From Streptococcus oralis (GTDB lineage Bacteria; Bacillota; Bacilli; Lactobacillales; Streptococcaceae), in the NCBI RefSeq assembly GCF_001578705.1, contig NZ_KQ969037.1, forward strand, positions 1,124,841-1,188,840: a DNA stretch of 64,000 bases. Direction: 5' to 3'. Made by a program: the position numbers and the translations under genes. This document shows positions 10,482-20,863 of the stretch, one piece after another; the stretch's first letter is position 1, and every line of letters starts with the position of its first letter. The notes below the pieces were generated by a model. That model was not told where the DNA came from and ran no database searches. It saw only the letters and a list, made by a program, of their open reading frames with translations.

Positions 10482-10533
10482 ACTATATCACATTGATCAG
10501 TAAAAGTCAATAAATTTTTGACCAATTTTGACT
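10482..10533 (-). promoter_or_regulatory. clpL promoter and upstream CtsR box
   Basis: On the minus strand the -35 TTGACT (10505-10510) and -10 TATAGT (10482-10487) are 17 bp apart. A perfect CtsR operator AGTCAAA-ATT-GGTCAAA occupies 10517-10533 just upstream of the -35. A long A/T leader of about 260 bases follows. Confidence 0.85.
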
Positions 10534-10560
10534 ATTTTTTAAAAAATTTTTAAGCACACA

Positions 10561-10588
10561 AAAAGCCAGTCATATCGACTGGCTTTTC
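10561..10588 (-). terminator. pflB terminator
   Basis: AAAAGCCAGTC and GACTGGCTTTT form an 11-bp stem with a five-base loop directly after the pflB stop codon, followed by a T-run on the minus strand. Confidence 0.9.
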
Positions 10589-10605
10589 TCTATTCCAATT
10601 GAATC

Positions 10606-12921
10606 TTAGCTCAATGCGTCATCCATTGAAAGAACTTCGTGGAAGACACGTTGTGTCAATTCAGTTTTTTGTTCTGGTGTGAGGTATTTAGTGTTTACAC
10701 AGTATCCAGAGATACGAACGATTACGTCTTCACCTGACATGATCTTTTCGTAAACATCGTTCAAGTCCATAACGTTCAAGTTAACGTGTTGTCCACCGTT
10801 TTCGAAGTAACCATCAAGGATCGTTACCAAGTTATCCACTTGTTCGTCACGAGTCTTACCAAGAGCACGTGGAGAAACTTGAGTTGTCAATGAGATACCG
10901 TCAGCTGCGTAACCAAAGTCAAGGCTAGCAAGTGAGTTCAAGTTTTGCAACCATCCACCTTTAGCTTTGTTAGAAGGGTTAGCACCTGGTGAGAAGAATT
11001 CAAGTTTAGACAAGTTCACAGAACCATCTTCGTTGAGGTATACACCTTTGTGGACTGGTGAGTTACCAGTTTGTTTAGAGTAAGCAACGTTAGATGTGAT
11101 TGTCAAAAGTGATACTGTAGCTTCTGCGTCTTTGTAAAGTTTGTGGCTACGTAGACGAGTTGTGTAAGCTTCAATCAACCATTCTGCCAATTCGTTTGAA
11201 CGTGGGTCATCTTCACCCCAACGTGGGTATTCACCGATTGTTTCGTAATCGTAGATGTAACCATCTTCATCACGGATTGGTTTAACAGTAGCGTATTTAA
11301 TCGCTGACAATGTATCAACAGTGTTAGCAAATCCACAGATACCGAATCCCATGTTAGCACGTTGTTTAGTTGGCAAGAAGGCCATTTGAACAGCTTCGTA
11401 GTTGTACTTGTCAGTCATGTAGTGGATGATGTTCAAAGCATCTACGTAAGTGTCAGTCAACCAGTCAAGAGATTTTTCAAAGTTCGCTTTAACTGATTCG
11501 AATTCAAGAACTTCGTCACGGATAGGATCGATGTCAAATACTTTGTAGTCTTTGTGAACATCGTCGTAACCACCGTTCAAACCAGTAAGAAGAGCTTTCA
11601 AAACGTTTACACGAGCACCGAAGTACTGGATGTTGTGGCGTTGATCTTCGTTTTCTGGGTCAAGTGGTGACACACAGCATGAGATACAGCTCATTTCTCC
11701 GTATCCGTCTTTAGCCATTGTTGTTACACCTTCGTATTGGATAGAAGAGTGTTTGTGGCTCATGTGCATACAATAGCGACGGAAGTTGTATGGCAATTTG
11801 TCAGTCCAAAGAACTGTCAAGTTTGGCTCTGGAGAGTTACCGATGTTGTCAAGAGTGTTCAAGAAACGGTAGTCCATCTTAGTAACACGGTGACGACCGT
11901 CGTTACCCATACCAGCCATAGAAGTTGTGATGAAAGTTGGGTCACCTGAGTACAATTGGTCATAAGCTTTTGTACGAGCAAATTTAACTGTACGAAGTTT
12001 CATAACGAAATCATCAACAAATTCTTGGATTTCTGATTCAGTAAATGTACCACGAGCAAGGTCACGTTCTGCAAAGATATCAAGTACGATTGGCACACGT
12101 CCTAGAGATGTAGCAGCACCGTTGATAACACGGCAGACAGCCATGAAGGCGATGTTAACCCATTGGATCGCTTCTTTCGTGTTCATCGCTGGTTTGCGGA
12201 CATCAACTCCGTAAAGGTCACCCAAGCGAACAACTTGTTGCAATGCTTGGTATTGAAGGTTTACTTCTTCACGAAGACGGATTGTTTCTTCGTCAATTTC
12301 TTTGATTGCATTCCAGTCGTTTACTTTTTCTTGCATCAAGTAGTCTGCACCGTAAAGAGCAAGACGTGCGTAAACACCGATGATACGTCCACGTGAGTAG
12401 GCATCTGGTAGACCAGTTACAGTGTGAGCGTGACGAGCACGACGAATGTTTGAAGTGTAGGCACGGAAGATACCGTCGTTAACTGTTGTTACGTATTTAG
12501 TAAAGATTTCGTGAACAGCTGGGTCTGGTTCGTATCCATTTTCTTTCAAAGTAGTTTCAGCCATACGGATACCACCTTTTGGCATGAAGTTCAATTTGAA
12601 GAGTTCATCGTTTTGGATACCAAAGATCAATTCGTTTTCTTTGTCGATAAATCCAGCAGGAATATCAGCAATAGATGTTGGACGAGTGTCCATTGGGAAA
12701 CGAGTTTCTTCGTAGTGTGCCTTAGTTTCTTCTACAATCTTTTTGATGTGAAGTGAACGTTCTGTTGGTCCAGCAAGGAAACTTTCATCTCCATCGTAAG
12801 GTGTGTAGTTAGCTTGAACGAAGCGAGAAATACTTGCTTTTTCTTTCCAATCTACGCCTTTGAAGCCTTCCCAAGCTTTGTCAAAAATGTCTTGTGCTTC
12901 AACAACTGTCTTAACAACCAT
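10606..12921 (-). CDS. pflB: Formate acetyltransferase (pyruvate formate-lyase)
   Basis: This 771-residue glycyl-radical enzyme converts pyruvate and CoA to acetyl-CoA and formate in mixed-acid fermentation when sugar and oxygen are low. The catalytic Cys pair is in SCISCCVS (about 415-416) and the radical Gly in RISGYCVN (about 738), close to the C-terminus as expected. Start chosen at 12921 ([11 protein letters not shown]), 8 bases after GAGG; the longer frame from 12957 has no ribosome site. It needs an activase that is not in this window. Monocistronic. Confidence 0.97.
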   Translation of the reverse strand: MVVKTVVEAQDIFDKAWEGFKGVDWKEKASISRFVQANYTPYDGDESFLAGPTERSLHIKKIVEETKAHYEETRFPMDTRPTSIADIPAGFIDKENELIFGIQNDELFKLNFMPKGGIRMAETTLKENGYEPDPAVHEIFTKYVTTVNDGIFRAYTSNIRRARHAHTVTGLPDAYSRGRIIGVYARLALYGADYLMQEKVNDWNAIKEIDEETIRLREEVNLQYQALQQVVRLGDLYGVDVRKPAMNTKEAIQWVNIAFMAVCRVINGAATSLGRVPIVLDIFAERDLARGTFTESEIQEFVDDFVMKLRTVKFARTKAYDQLYSGDPTFITTSMAGMGNDGRHRVTKMDYRFLNTLDNIGNSPEPNLTVLWTDKLPYNFRRYCMHMSHKHSSIQYEGVTTMAKDGYGEMSCISCCVSPLDPENEDQRHNIQYFGARVNVLKALLTGLNGGYDDVHKDYKVFDIDPIRDEVLEFESVKANFEKSLDWLTDTYVDALNIIHYMTDKYNYEAVQMAFLPTKQRANMGFGICGFANTVDTLSAIKYATVKPIRDEDGYIYDYETIGEYPRWGEDDPRSNELAEWLIEAYTTRLRSHKLYKDAEATVSLLTITSNVAYSKQTGNSPVHKGVYLNEDGSVNLSKLEFFSPGANPSNKAKGGWLQNLNSLASLDFGYAADGISLTTQVSPRALGKTRDEQVDNLVTILDGYFENGGQHVNLNVMDLNDVYEKIMSGEDVIVRISGYCVNTKYLTPEQKTELTQRVFHEVLSMDDALS

Positions 12922-12976
12922 GTTAATGTCCTCATTTTTCTTTCTAGTAACAGTCATCTGTTACATTCATGAGACC

Positions 12977-12982
12977 AGTATA
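12977..12982 (-). promoter_or_regulatory. pflB promoter -10 (extended)
   Basis: TGGTATACT on the minus strand is an extended -10, with a loose TTGTTG 18 bp upstream as -35. The leader to the start codon is about 50 bases. Confidence 0.5.
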
Positions 12983-13121
12983 CCATACAGTAACCGATTT
13001 CAACAAGCGAAAAAAGGCTTTTTCATCACTTTCTTTTCTAATACAGTCTGTTTATCGGCGCAATCTGTGTTATATATTTGAAAGAATGAGTGCTCTTTTC
13101 CATTTTTTCAGAAAAAAAGGT

Positions 13122-13127
13122 ATAATG
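13122..13127 (+). promoter_or_regulatory. dinB promoter -10
   Basis: TATAAT stands 30 bp before the dinB start codon; the -35 region is T-rich and unconvincing. Confidence 0.45.
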
Positions 13128-13157
13128 AATAAAAAATGACATTAGAAAGGAAGCAAA

Positions 13158-14219
13158 ATGCTCATATTTCCATTGATTAATGATTTGTCCAGAAAAATCA
13201 TCCATATCGACATGGATGCCTTTTTTGCTGCGGTGGAAATAAGAGACAATCCTAAGTTAAAAGGAAAACCTGTTATCATTGGGAGCGACCCCAGACAAAC
13301 TGGCGGACGGGGAGTTGTGTCTACTTGTAGCTACGAGGCGCGAGCCTTTGGCATTCACTCTGCCATGAGTTCTAAAGAAGCTTATGAGCGTTGTCCTCAG
13401 GCCATCTTTATCTCGGGAAATTATGAAAAATACAAAACTGTGGGACTTCAGATTCGAGCTATTTTTAAACGCTATACTGATTTGATTGAACCTATGAGTA
13501 TTGACGAAGCCTACTTGGATGTAACCGAAAATAAACTTGGTATCAAGTCGGCAGTCAAAATAGCTCGTCTCATCCAACAAGATATCTGGCAGGAACTACA
13601 CTTAACTGCTTCTGCTGGTGTTTCTTACAATAAATTTTTAGCTAAAATGGCCAGTGATTATCAGAAGCCCCATGGTTTAACAGTGATTCTACCTGACCAA
13701 GCCCAAGAATTTCTCAAACAAATGGATATTGCTAAATTTCATGGAGTGGGCAAGAAAACAGTGGAAAGGCTTCATGAAATGGGCATTTATACTGGTGCAG
13801 ACTTATTGAAGGTCTCTGAAATCACTTTGATTGATCGCTTTGGCAGACTTGGTTTTGACCTGTATCGAAAGGCTCGTGGTATTCACAATTCTCCAGTCAA
13901 ATCCAATCGGATTCGTAAGTCCATTGGCAAGGAGAAAACCTATGGAAAGATCCTACAAGTAGAAGAAGATATTAAAAAAGAGCTGACTCTTCTCTCTGAA
14001 AAAGTTGCTCTCAATCTCAGTAAACAAGACAAAACTGGAAAAATCATTATCCTAAAGATTCGTTACGCTGATTTCTCCACTCTAACTAGACGAAAAAGCC
14101 TTCCACAAGCAACACAGGACGCTAGTCAGATTTCTCAAACTGCCCTTCAACTCTACGAAGAACTAACTGAAAAAGAGAAAGGCGTTCGTCTACTAGGAAT
14201 TACAGTGACAGGATTTTAA
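13158..14219 (+). CDS. dinB: DNA polymerase IV (Y-family)
   Basis: This 353-residue translesion polymerase extends damaged or misaligned primer ends. The catalytic acidic residues are visible in [13 protein letters not shown] (D18) and SIDEAYLDV (about D116/E117). A helix-hairpin-helix thumb element is in [12 protein letters not shown], and the little-finger domain covers about 240-350. The length is normal and AAAGGAAG precedes the ATG. It is divergent from pflB and converges on uppP, sharing one terminator. I see no LexA-like box; streptococci of this group lack a classical SOS system. Confidence 0.95.
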   Translation: MLIFPLINDLSRKIIHIDMDAFFAAVEIRDNPKLKGKPVIIGSDPRQTGGRGVVSTCSYEARAFGIHSAMSSKEAYERCPQAIFISGNYEKYKTVGLQIRAIFKRYTDLIEPMSIDEAYLDVTENKLGIKSAVKIARLIQQDIWQELHLTASAGVSYNKFLAKMASDYQKPHGLTVILPDQAQEFLKQMDIAKFHGVGKKTVERLHEMGIYTGADLLKVSEITLIDRFGRLGFDLYRKARGIHNSPVKSNRIRKSIGKEKTYGKILQVEEDIKKELTLLSEKVALNLSKQDKTGKIIILKIRYADFSTLTRRKSLPQATQDASQISQTALQLYEELTEKEKGVRLLGITVTGF

Positions 14220-14250
14220 AAAGCTTGAAGGGAGATTCCTTCAAGCTTTT
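14219..14250. terminator. Bidirectional terminator, dinB/uppP
   Basis: AAAAGCTTGAAGG and CCTTCAAGCTTTT form a strong stem between converging genes; the A-run and T-run allow function in both directions. Confidence 0.9.
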
Positions 14251-14252
14251 GC

Positions 14253-15098
14253 TTATACAAACAAACGCACAAAACTATAAAGCAACAAGACGCTACCGAG
14301 TACGATACGGTATTTACCAAAGAGTGTAAAGTCGTGTTTCTTCACATAGCTGGTCAAGAAACGAATGGCAACCATGCTGACTGCAAAAGCAACACCCATA
14401 GCTACCAAGAGCAAGAATAATTGCCCAAAACTCAAGAGTTGACCTGCTTTAATAAATTTGAAAATCTTTAAAGCACTAGCTCCGAACATGACAGGAATCC
14501 CGAGATAGAAGGTAAACTCTGTTACGACAGAGCGACTTGTTCCATTCAACAAACCACCAACGATAGTAGCACCGGAACGGCTCGTTCCTGGGAAGAGGGC
14601 GAGGACTTGGAAGAGTCCAATGTAAAGAGCTGTTTTATAAGGCAACTTGTCTAGCTCTGTTACTGTTGGTTCAATGGCTTGCGCCTTATTTCGTTTTTCA
14701 AGATAGATAAAGGCAACACCATAGATAATCAACATAATGGCAACCGAAACCATGTTATGGAAGTTGGCATCAAACCAATCATCTAGTTTAAAGACCAATA
14801 GCAAAGGCAAGGTTGCAACGAAGACTTTTGACCACAATTGCCAAGTTCTACGAACTTCGACCTTGTTTTTACCAGGTTTGAAGGGATTGAGCTTGTTAAA
14901 GTAAATGACCATAACTGCTAAAATAGCGCCAAGCTGAATGACAACATTAAACATGGACATGAAGGCTTCATTTTGGTCCTTGTATTGGACAAATTCTTCC
15001 ACCAAGATCAAGTGTCCTGTACTTGAAATGGGCAACCATTCTGTAATTCCTTCAACAATCCCAAAAAAGATTGACTTCAAAATTTCAATAAAATACAT
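14253..15098 (-). CDS. uppP: Undecaprenyl-diphosphatase UppP/BacA
   Basis: This 281-residue polytopic membrane enzyme dephosphorylates undecaprenyl pyrophosphate to recycle the lipid carrier of cell-wall synthesis, and gives basal bacitracin tolerance. The two family signatures are present: [14 protein letters not shown] (about 17-30) and [10 protein letters not shown] (about 170). Seven to eight hydrophobic segments are predicted by eye. The ATG follows AAAGGAGTAATGT. Monocistronic. Confidence 0.96.
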   Translation of the reverse strand: MYFIEILKSIFFGIVEGITEWLPISSTGHLILVEEFVQYKDQNEAFMSMFNVVIQLGAILAVMVIYFNKLNPFKPGKNKVEVRRTWQLWSKVFVATLPLLLVFKLDDWFDANFHNMVSVAIMLIIYGVAFIYLEKRNKAQAIEPTVTELDKLPYKTALYIGLFQVLALFPGTSRSGATIVGGLLNGTSRSVVTEFTFYLGIPVMFGASALKIFKFIKAGQLLSFGQLFLLLVAMGVAFAVSMVAIRFLTSYVKKHDFTLFGKYRIVLGSVLLLYSFVRLFV

Positions 15099-15122
15099 AC
15101 ATTACTCCTTTTTCTGTCCTCT

Positions 15123-15131
15123 ATTATAGCA
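15123..15131 (-). promoter_or_regulatory. uppP promoter (extended -10)
   Basis: TGCTATAAT on the minus strand, 25 bp before the start codon; -35 weak. Confidence 0.5.
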
Positions 15132-15157
15132 TAATTTCGGATGTTGCGATAGATTTT

Positions 15158-17047
15158 TTAGAAGGCGCCGATGCTACCACCGCCTCCGCCTCCTGAGAAT
15201 CCTCCACCTGAAGAACCACTTCCAGAAGATACAGAGTAATTGCTAGCTGTATTTGCAATACTAGCATAGTGACTCATTTGAGCAGTTGAATGATAAAACA
15301 TACTGTGCCAGCCATAAGCTACGTAAAGATTGATATCTGGGTTCTCGACCTGAATCTGATAAGATTTCATCAAACGACTCACCTTGTCCGCATAACCAAA
15401 TAAAGTAGCATAGACAAGGAGACGATTCCAAAGAACGATACTTTCTAATTCTGCCTTGTCTAGGTGAGCGATATCGCGAAGCATGTTTTCAAAACTAGTC
15501 CAGAGATAGTACGCTTCTAACCCTTCTTCATTTAAAACACCATCACGAGTATCAAATCGGGTCGTCCAATAATAGACGGCAGCTAACAGCAAGCCTGCAA
15601 ATCCAAGGATAAGAAGTGGCAGAGAAAGATACCCGTGGGCATCCAAACTATACAAAAACCAGCCAAAACCAACGAAAGCAGGTAAAATCGTAAAGACACC
15701 TATCGTCAATCTCAGGATTTTTTCTCCATTACTCAGTGGACGATAATAAGCTGGAAGTTGCAAAGAGGATACCCGCTTTCTCACCCCATCCTGCATCTGC
15801 TTCAGAGCTTGCTCAAAAGACGACTTAAGCTTACGTCCTGTTTTCTGAATCCGTTTTTCATCAGCTGCTTTTGCACCTTGGTAAAGACTAGTTGACACTT
15901 GGTAATCTGCAAACAAGTCTGAAACAAGTACTTCTTCTCTTCCTGAAAAGGCCAAATTAAGGCAATCTTTTTCAAAACTTACCAATCCTTTTTCTTTTAC
16001 GACTTTTAAACGGACCTCATCTCCATTTGAGATGATCGAAACATTTCCACGGTCAATCACATCCAATAAAGTTGCCTGAACGAGTTGATCAAAGGTGAAC
16101 TTCCCTCTTCCCTTGGTCAAGGGGCTGACTTCCTCTAAAGAAGTGGAGTAAACAGTTTCTGATAAGACCATCGGTTCTAAGTCCATTGGCGGTTCATAGA
16201 GACGGTGATTTTTGTCATATTTCTTCGATGGGGAGGTTCTTCTTCTGTAAATGCGGTAGAAAATGACACTTAAGACTAAAGAAAGCGAGAGCAGTAAAGG
16301 GATAATCCACGTAGCCAGAGCTTTACTTTGAGCTTTTTCAGCAGTAATGGATTCCTCTATTTTTTCAAATTCTGCTAAACGATTACCTTTCAGTCCCTGA
16401 TCCAAAGCTGTTTCAAAATCTTTTCTAGGCCAATAGGCATGCAATTCAACCCCACGCTGACGAGGTAGGTTCTGCAAATGAACACGATAATCACCATCTA
16501 TCTTCTCTACCTTGTCCTCTGTAAAGAGTTTCCCTGTATGAAAGAAAAGTTTTTCAGCTCCATTAAAGCCCATTACTCGAAACTCAAAATTTTCGATAGG
16601 TTCTGAACTATCCGTCAGAGGTTGCCAATTAAGTTCCGCGATGTCATCGTATAGGAAAAGGAGATTTTTTAGTTGCCATGTGATTACCACTTCAACAGTA
16701 TCTCCCTCTTGACCTGGATTATACACTTTTATAGTATACCCTTCCGATTCTTCTATCACTTCACTATTGACATCCTCAATGGCGCTAGTATTTTTCCATA
16801 CCTGAACCTTCGGACTGGGATCTATTTCAAAGCCCTTTGGCATCTTACCAGAACGGCCAAGTCCTACTAGTTGTCCATTAAAATCCTCATCAAAATGATA
16901 GACTACTTTCTCCCTAAATTCTGCTGTATTATCTGCATGAATATACAAATCACCCTGATAAGAGCGAATCTTGAAATCAACCGCAAAAACAGAGAGTGGT
17001 AGAACACAAATCAAGGCAAATAAAAGCACGAAAAAAATCTTTTTCAC
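15158..17047 (-). CDS. DUF2207 membrane protein
   Basis: This 629-residue protein has a signal peptide (residues 1 to about 22), an extracellular beta-rich DUF2207 domain (about 24-220) and a single membrane segment near 247-265. A cytoplasmic region and a further hydrophobic pair (about 455-500) follow, and the tail is glycine/serine-rich, ending GGGGGGSIGAF. The family is widespread in Firmicutes and of unknown function. The start codon is GTG at 17047 with GGGGG before it. The Gly-rich tail resembles that of other DUF2207 proteins and may be a flexible or assembly segment. It shares a divergent intergenic region with the amino-acid transporter. Confidence 0.88.
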   Translation of the reverse strand: MKKIFFVLLFALICVLPLSVFAVDFKIRSYQGDLYIHADNTAEFREKVVYHFDEDFNGQLVGLGRSGKMPKGFEIDPSPKVQVWKNTSAIEDVNSEVIEESEGYTIKVYNPGQEGDTVEVVITWQLKNLLFLYDDIAELNWQPLTDSSEPIENFEFRVMGFNGAEKLFFHTGKLFTEDKVEKIDGDYRVHLQNLPRQRGVELHAYWPRKDFETALDQGLKGNRLAEFEKIEESITAEKAQSKALATWIIPLLLSLSLVLSVIFYRIYRRRTSPSKKYDKNHRLYEPPMDLEPMVLSETVYSTSLEEVSPLTKGRGKFTFDQLVQATLLDVIDRGNVSIISNGDEVRLKVVKEKGLVSFEKDCLNLAFSGREEVLVSDLFADYQVSTSLYQGAKAADEKRIQKTGRKLKSSFEQALKQMQDGVRKRVSSLQLPAYYRPLSNGEKILRLTIGVFTILPAFVGFGWFLYSLDAHGYLSLPLLILGFAGLLLAAVYYWTTRFDTRDGVLNEEGLEAYYLWTSFENMLRDIAHLDKAELESIVLWNRLLVYATLFGYADKVSRLMKSYQIQVENPDINLYVAYGWHSMFYHSTAQMSHYASIANTASNYSVSSGSGSSGGGFSGGGGGGSIGAF

Positions 17048-17077
17048 AACACAATCCCCCTTTTTATCTTTGCTATC

Positions 17078-17142
17078 ATTATATCATTTTTTATAAGTAA
17101 AGGCTTACTTGTATTGAAAATCTCACTATTTTTAGATACAAT
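17078..17142. promoter_or_regulatory. Divergent promoters: DUF2207 gene and amino-acid ABC transporter
   Basis: Minus strand: extended -10 TGATATAAT (17078-17086) for the DUF2207 gene. Plus strand: -35 TTGAAA (17114-17119), 17-bp spacer and -10 TACAAT (17137-17142) for the transporter operon. The plus-strand promoter is close to consensus. Confidence 0.7.
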
Positions 17143-17179
17143 AGAGAGAGTCATTTTTAGACTAGAAATAGGAGAAAAC

Positions 17180-18739
17180 ATGAAAAAATTATGCTTATCT
17201 ATCCTTGCTAGCCTAGCCCTTACACTGGGACTAGTTAGCCAAGTCCAAGCCGACGAATATTTACGCATTGGGATGGAGGCAGCTTACGCTCCCTTCAACT
17301 GGACCCAAGACGACGATAGTAATGGCGCCGTCAAAATCGACGGTACCAACCAATATGCTAACGGCTACGATGTTCAAATTGCTAAAAAAATTGCCAAAGA
17401 CCTTGGTAAGGAACCTTTGGTTGTGAAAACCAAATGGGAAGGACTTGTTCCAGCACTTACTTCTGGCAAAATCGATATGATCATTGCCGGTATGAGCCCA
17501 ACCGCTGAACGCAAACAAGAAATTGCTTTTTCAAGCAGTTACTATACTAGCGAACCGGTTCTATTGGTCAAAAAGGACTCTGCCTATGCGAATGCCAAAT
17601 CTTTAGAGGACTTTAGCGGGGCAAAAATCACTTCTCAACAGGGTGTTTACCTTTATGACCTGATTTCCCAAATTTCAGGTGCAAAGAAAGAAACAGCCAT
17701 GGGGGATTTTGCTCAGATGCGTCAAGCACTTGAAGCAGGTGTCATCGATGCCTATGTCTCAGAACGCCCTGAAGCCCTGACCGCTGAATCTGCCAACGCT
17801 AAGTTCAAAATGATTCAACCCCAACCAGGTTTCAAAACTGGCGAAGAAGACACCGCTATTGCCATTGGTCTTCGTAAAGATGACAGCCGTATCAGCCAAA
17901 TCAATACTAGTATCGAAACCATCTCTAAGGATGAGCAAGTTGCACTGATGGATCGTATGATTAAAGAGCAACCAGTTGAGGCAACAACGGAGGAAGAAAG
18001 CAGTTTCTTTAGTCAAGTCGCTAAGATCCTTTCTGAAAACTGGCAACAACTCTTGCGTGGTGCTGGTATCACACTCTTAATCTCTATTATCGGAACCATC
18101 ACAGGTCTCATTATCGGACTTGCAATCGGGGTCTTCCGTACTGCTCCACTATCTGAAAACAAGGTCATCTATGGCTTGCAAAAACTACTTGGCTGGATTC
18201 TCAATGTCTATATTGAAATTTTCCGCGGTACGCCAATGATTGTTCAATCGATGGTTATCTACTACGGTACAGCACAAGCCTTCGGAATCAATCTCGATCG
18301 TACACTGGCTGCTATCTTTATCGTCTCAATCAATACTGGTGCCTACATGACAGAAATCGTTCGTGGTGGTATTCTAGCAGTTGACAAGGGACAGTTTGAA
18401 GCCGCAACGGCTCTTGGTATGACCCATAATCAGACCATGCGCAAGGTTGTCCTCCCTCAGGTTGTTCGCAATATTCTACCCGCTACTGGTAATGAGTTTG
18501 TCATCAACATCAAAGATACCTCTGTATTAAACGTTATTTCAGTTGTTGAGCTTTATTTCTCAGGAAATACTGTCGCAACTCAAACCTATCAATACTTCCA
18601 GACCTTTACAATCATTGCCGTGATTTACTTTGTCCTCACCTTTACCGTGACCCGTATCCTACGTTTTATCGAACGCCGTATGGACATGGATACTTACACT
18701 ACAGGTGCTAACCAAATGCAAACGGAGGATTTGAAATAA
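17180..18739 (+). CDS. Fused amino-acid ABC transporter binding protein/permease (GlnPH type)
   Basis: This 519-residue fusion has a signal peptide (1 to about 22, ending VQA-DE) and a periplasmic-binding-like domain (about 24-260; [14 protein letters not shown] at its start). A HisM/GlnP-type permease domain (about 295-510) follows, with the EAA-type loop [14 protein letters not shown]. It imports a polar amino acid, most likely glutamine or glutamate; arginine or cystine cannot be excluded. The start at 17180 follows AGGAGA; a longer frame from 17114 begins inside the promoter. The stop overlaps the start of the ATPase gene (TAATG). Confidence 0.93.
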   Translation: MKKLCLSILASLALTLGLVSQVQADEYLRIGMEAAYAPFNWTQDDDSNGAVKIDGTNQYANGYDVQIAKKIAKDLGKEPLVVKTKWEGLVPALTSGKIDMIIAGMSPTAERKQEIAFSSSYYTSEPVLLVKKDSAYANAKSLEDFSGAKITSQQGVYLYDLISQISGAKKETAMGDFAQMRQALEAGVIDAYVSERPEALTAESANAKFKMIQPQPGFKTGEEDTAIAIGLRKDDSRISQINTSIETISKDEQVALMDRMIKEQPVEATTEEESSFFSQVAKILSENWQQLLRGAGITLLISIIGTITGLIIGLAIGVFRTAPLSENKVIYGLQKLLGWILNVYIEIFRGTPMIVQSMVIYYGTAQAFGINLDRTLAAIFIVSINTGAYMTEIVRGGILAVDKGQFEAATALGMTHNQTMRKVVLPQVVRNILPATGNEFVINIKDTSVLNVISVVELYFSGNTVATQTYQYFQTFTIIAVIYFVLTFTVTRILRFIERRMDMDTYTTGANQMQTEDLK

Positions 18740-19479
18740 TGACACAAGCAATTCTTGAAATCAAACACCTCAAAAAATCCTATGGACAAAATGAAGTGCT
18801 AAAAGACATTTCTCTTACTGTCCATAAAGGAGAGGTTATTTCCATCATCGGAAGCTCAGGAAGCGGAAAATCAACCTTCCTTCGTTCAATTAATTTACTA
18901 GAAACACCTACAGAGGGAGAGATTCTCTATCGAGGAGAAAACGTCTTAGAAAAAGGCTATAACCTCACCCATTATCGTGAAAAACTCGGTATGGTTTTCC
19001 AATCTTTCAATCTCTTTGAAAACCTCGATGTTCTCGAAAATACGATCGTTGCCCAAACGACTGTCCTTAAACGAGAACGCTCTGAAGCTGAAAAAATTGC
19101 CAAAGAAAATCTCGAAAAAGTTGGCATGGGAGAACGCTACTGGCAAGCCAAGCCTAAACAACTTTCAGGTGGACAAAAGCAACGTGTAGCCATCGCTCGC
19201 GCACTCTCCATGAATCCTGACGCCATTCTCTTTGACGAACCAACATCTGCTCTTGACCCGGAAATGGTCGGTGAAGTCCTTAAAATCATGCAGGATCTAG
19301 CTCAAGAAGGCTTGACCATGATCGTCGTCACCCACGAAATGGAGTTCGCCCGCGATGTCTCACACCGTGTCATCTTTATGGATAAGGGTGTCATTGCTGA
19401 AGAAGGCAAGCCAGAAGACCTCTTCACAAACCCTAAAGAAGAACGAACGCGAGAATTTCTTCAGCGCTATCTCAAATAA
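18739..19479 (+). CDS. glnQ: Amino-acid ABC transporter ATPase (GlnQ-like)
   Basis: This 246-residue ATPase has Walker [10 protein letters not shown], signature [15 protein letters not shown], Walker B ILFDEP and the switch His in VVTHEM, as in polar amino-acid importers. It energises the fused binding-protein/permease whose gene it overlaps by one base. The two-gene operon ends at a small hairpin terminator. Confidence 0.94.
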   Translation: MTQAILEIKHLKKSYGQNEVLKDISLTVHKGEVISIIGSSGSGKSTFLRSINLLETPTEGEILYRGENVLEKGYNLTHYREKLGMVFQSFNLFENLDVLENTIVAQTTVLKRERSEAEKIAKENLEKVGMGERYWQAKPKQLSGGQKQRVAIARALSMNPDAILFDEPTSALDPEMVGEVLKIMQDLAQEGLTMIVVTHEMEFARDVSHRVIFMDKGVIAEEGKPEDLFTNPKEERTREFLQRYLK

Positions 19480-19484
19480 CAAAC

Positions 19485-19513
19485 AAAGACTGCATAAAAT
19501 ATGTAGTCTTTTT
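19485..19513 (+). terminator. Terminator of amino-acid transporter operon
   Basis: AAAGACTGCATA and TATGTAGTCTTT pair with G-T wobbles and run into TTTTT. Confidence 0.75.
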
Positions 19514-19534
19514 ACTAACTCTTTTCAAAACAAA

Positions 19535-19561
19535 AGGCAGATCCATTTTAAGAATCTGCCT
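19535..19561 (-). terminator. Terminator of small HTH-like gene
   Basis: AGGCAGAT and ATCTGCCT form the stem; on the minus strand TTTTG follows. It lies just beyond the stop codon at 19573. Confidence 0.75.
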
Positions 19562-19572
19562 GTAAGCCTAGT

Positions 19573-19788
19573 TTAATCTTCAAATTTTTCATGATTCTTG
19601 TCATAAAAATCAATCAAGCCTAGGGCTGTTTCAAATGAAATATTTTTCACTTTTGCACGACCTTGTGCCAAAGCAATAATTGACATTTCACGTGCATTTG
19701 TTTCCTTAGAGATACGGTAACCTGTGATTTTCTTATCACGAACCCAGCCAACAACTGATTCTACTTTTTCAAAGTTTGATTTAGCCAT
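19573..19788 (-). CDS. Small conserved HTH-like protein
   Basis: This 71-residue protein has a central stretch, GYRISKETNAREMSIIAL, that reads like a degenerate XRE/Cro helix-turn-helix, followed by NISFETALGLIDFY as in the third and fourth helices of phage-type repressors. It has no membrane segment. A homologue sits at the same place between the glutamine-type transporter and ilvA in pneumococcus, by recollection. AGGAGAAGAAC precedes the ATG. A DNA-binding role is inference. Confidence 0.75.
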   Translation of the reverse strand: MAKSNFEKVESVVGWVRDKKITGYRISKETNAREMSIIALAQGRAKVKNISFETALGLIDFYDKNHEKFED

Positions 19789-19889
19789 GTTCTTCTCCTA
19801 TTTCATTCTTTACGATGTTGAAATATAGTCATTTTGAGGACTATACATAAAAAAACATCTACTTATTGAAAACAAATAATGAATTGTTA

Positions 19890-20786
19890 TTACTTAGCTT
19901 TTAAAGCTGACAATATGCTTGTTCGTATATCTTCAACTCCATCAGGATTTGCTGGTAGGAAGATGGTGTTATTGCCCTTATTGTCTGCGAAATTATTCAA
20001 GGTATCTAAATACTGATTTGTTAATAGAATAGACATAATCTGGGCTTCTGTGAGTTCAACATTGGCTCCTTTTAATTCTTGAATAGAATCAGCAAGTCCG
20101 TCAACAATAGCCTTACGCTGTTCTGCAATCCCTACCCCGTGTAGGCGATCTTTTTCTGCCTCTGCTTCTGCTGCTGTCACAATCTTAATCTTATCTGCTT
20201 CTGCAAGTTCTTGCGCTGCAACTCTCTTACGCTGGGCAGCATTGATTTCATTCATTGATTGTTTAACTTCAGCGTCAGGCTCAACCTTCGTAATCAATGT
20301 TTTTACAATGATGTAACCATATGTAGACATTTCTTCTGCTACTTGTTTTTGAACTTCTAATGCGATTTCATCTTTTTTCTCAAATAGTTCATCCAAGGTC
20401 AATTTCGGTACAGACGAACGCAAGGCATCCTCGATATAGGATTTGATTTGAGCTTCTGGTCTCATTAGTTTATAGTAAGCATCTGTGACGTTGTTCTCAT
20501 TCACTCGATACTGAGTTGCCACATTCATGGTCACAAAGACGTTATCCTGCGTTTTTGTTTCCACGACAATCTCACTTTGCAATAGGCGCAACTGCACCCT
20601 GGCTGCAATTCTATCAATTCCAAAAGGCGCTCGCACATGAATCCCACTGTTACTCAACTTTTGGTATTTACCGAAACGTTCAATAATGGCGACAGATTGC
20701 TGCCTTACAACATACACAGAGCTGATAATAATCGCTGATGCAATCAGCACTAGAATAAAGAGAACAAGTAAAACATGTAAAACCAT
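19890..20786 (-). CDS. SPFH/band 7 membrane-associated protein
   Basis: This 298-residue stomatin/prohibitin-like protein has one N-terminal membrane anchor (about 3-25), then the band-7 domain starting YVVRQQSVAIIERFGKYQ, then a charged, Ala/Glu-rich coiled-coil with repeated AEAEAEKDR-like stretches. Such proteins scaffold membrane microdomains and often modulate membrane proteases. GGGGGAG precedes the ATG. It appears monocistronic. Confidence 0.9.
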   Translation of the reverse strand: MVLHVLLVLFILVLIASAIIISSVYVVRQQSVAIIERFGKYQKLSNSGIHVRAPFGIDRIAARVQLRLLQSEIVVETKTQDNVFVTMNVATQYRVNENNVTDAYYKLMRPEAQIKSYIEDALRSSVPKLTLDELFEKKDEIALEVQKQVAEEMSTYGYIIVKTLITKVEPDAEVKQSMNEINAAQRKRVAAQELAEADKIKIVTAAEAEAEKDRLHGVGIAEQRKAIVDGLADSIQELKGANVELTEAQIMSILLTNQYLDTLNNFADNKGNNTIFLPANPDGVEDIRTSILSALKAK

Positions 20787-20863
20787 GGGAATCTCCCCCT
20801 TTCGTCACCCTCATTATAGCACCATCATATTTATTATGCAAATAATATGATAGCAAATTTATT

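Noticed and set aside
17044-17268. 74-codon minus-strand open frame over the start of the amino-acid transporter
   Set aside because: It overlaps the signal peptide coding region and the divergent promoters, with no ribosome site.
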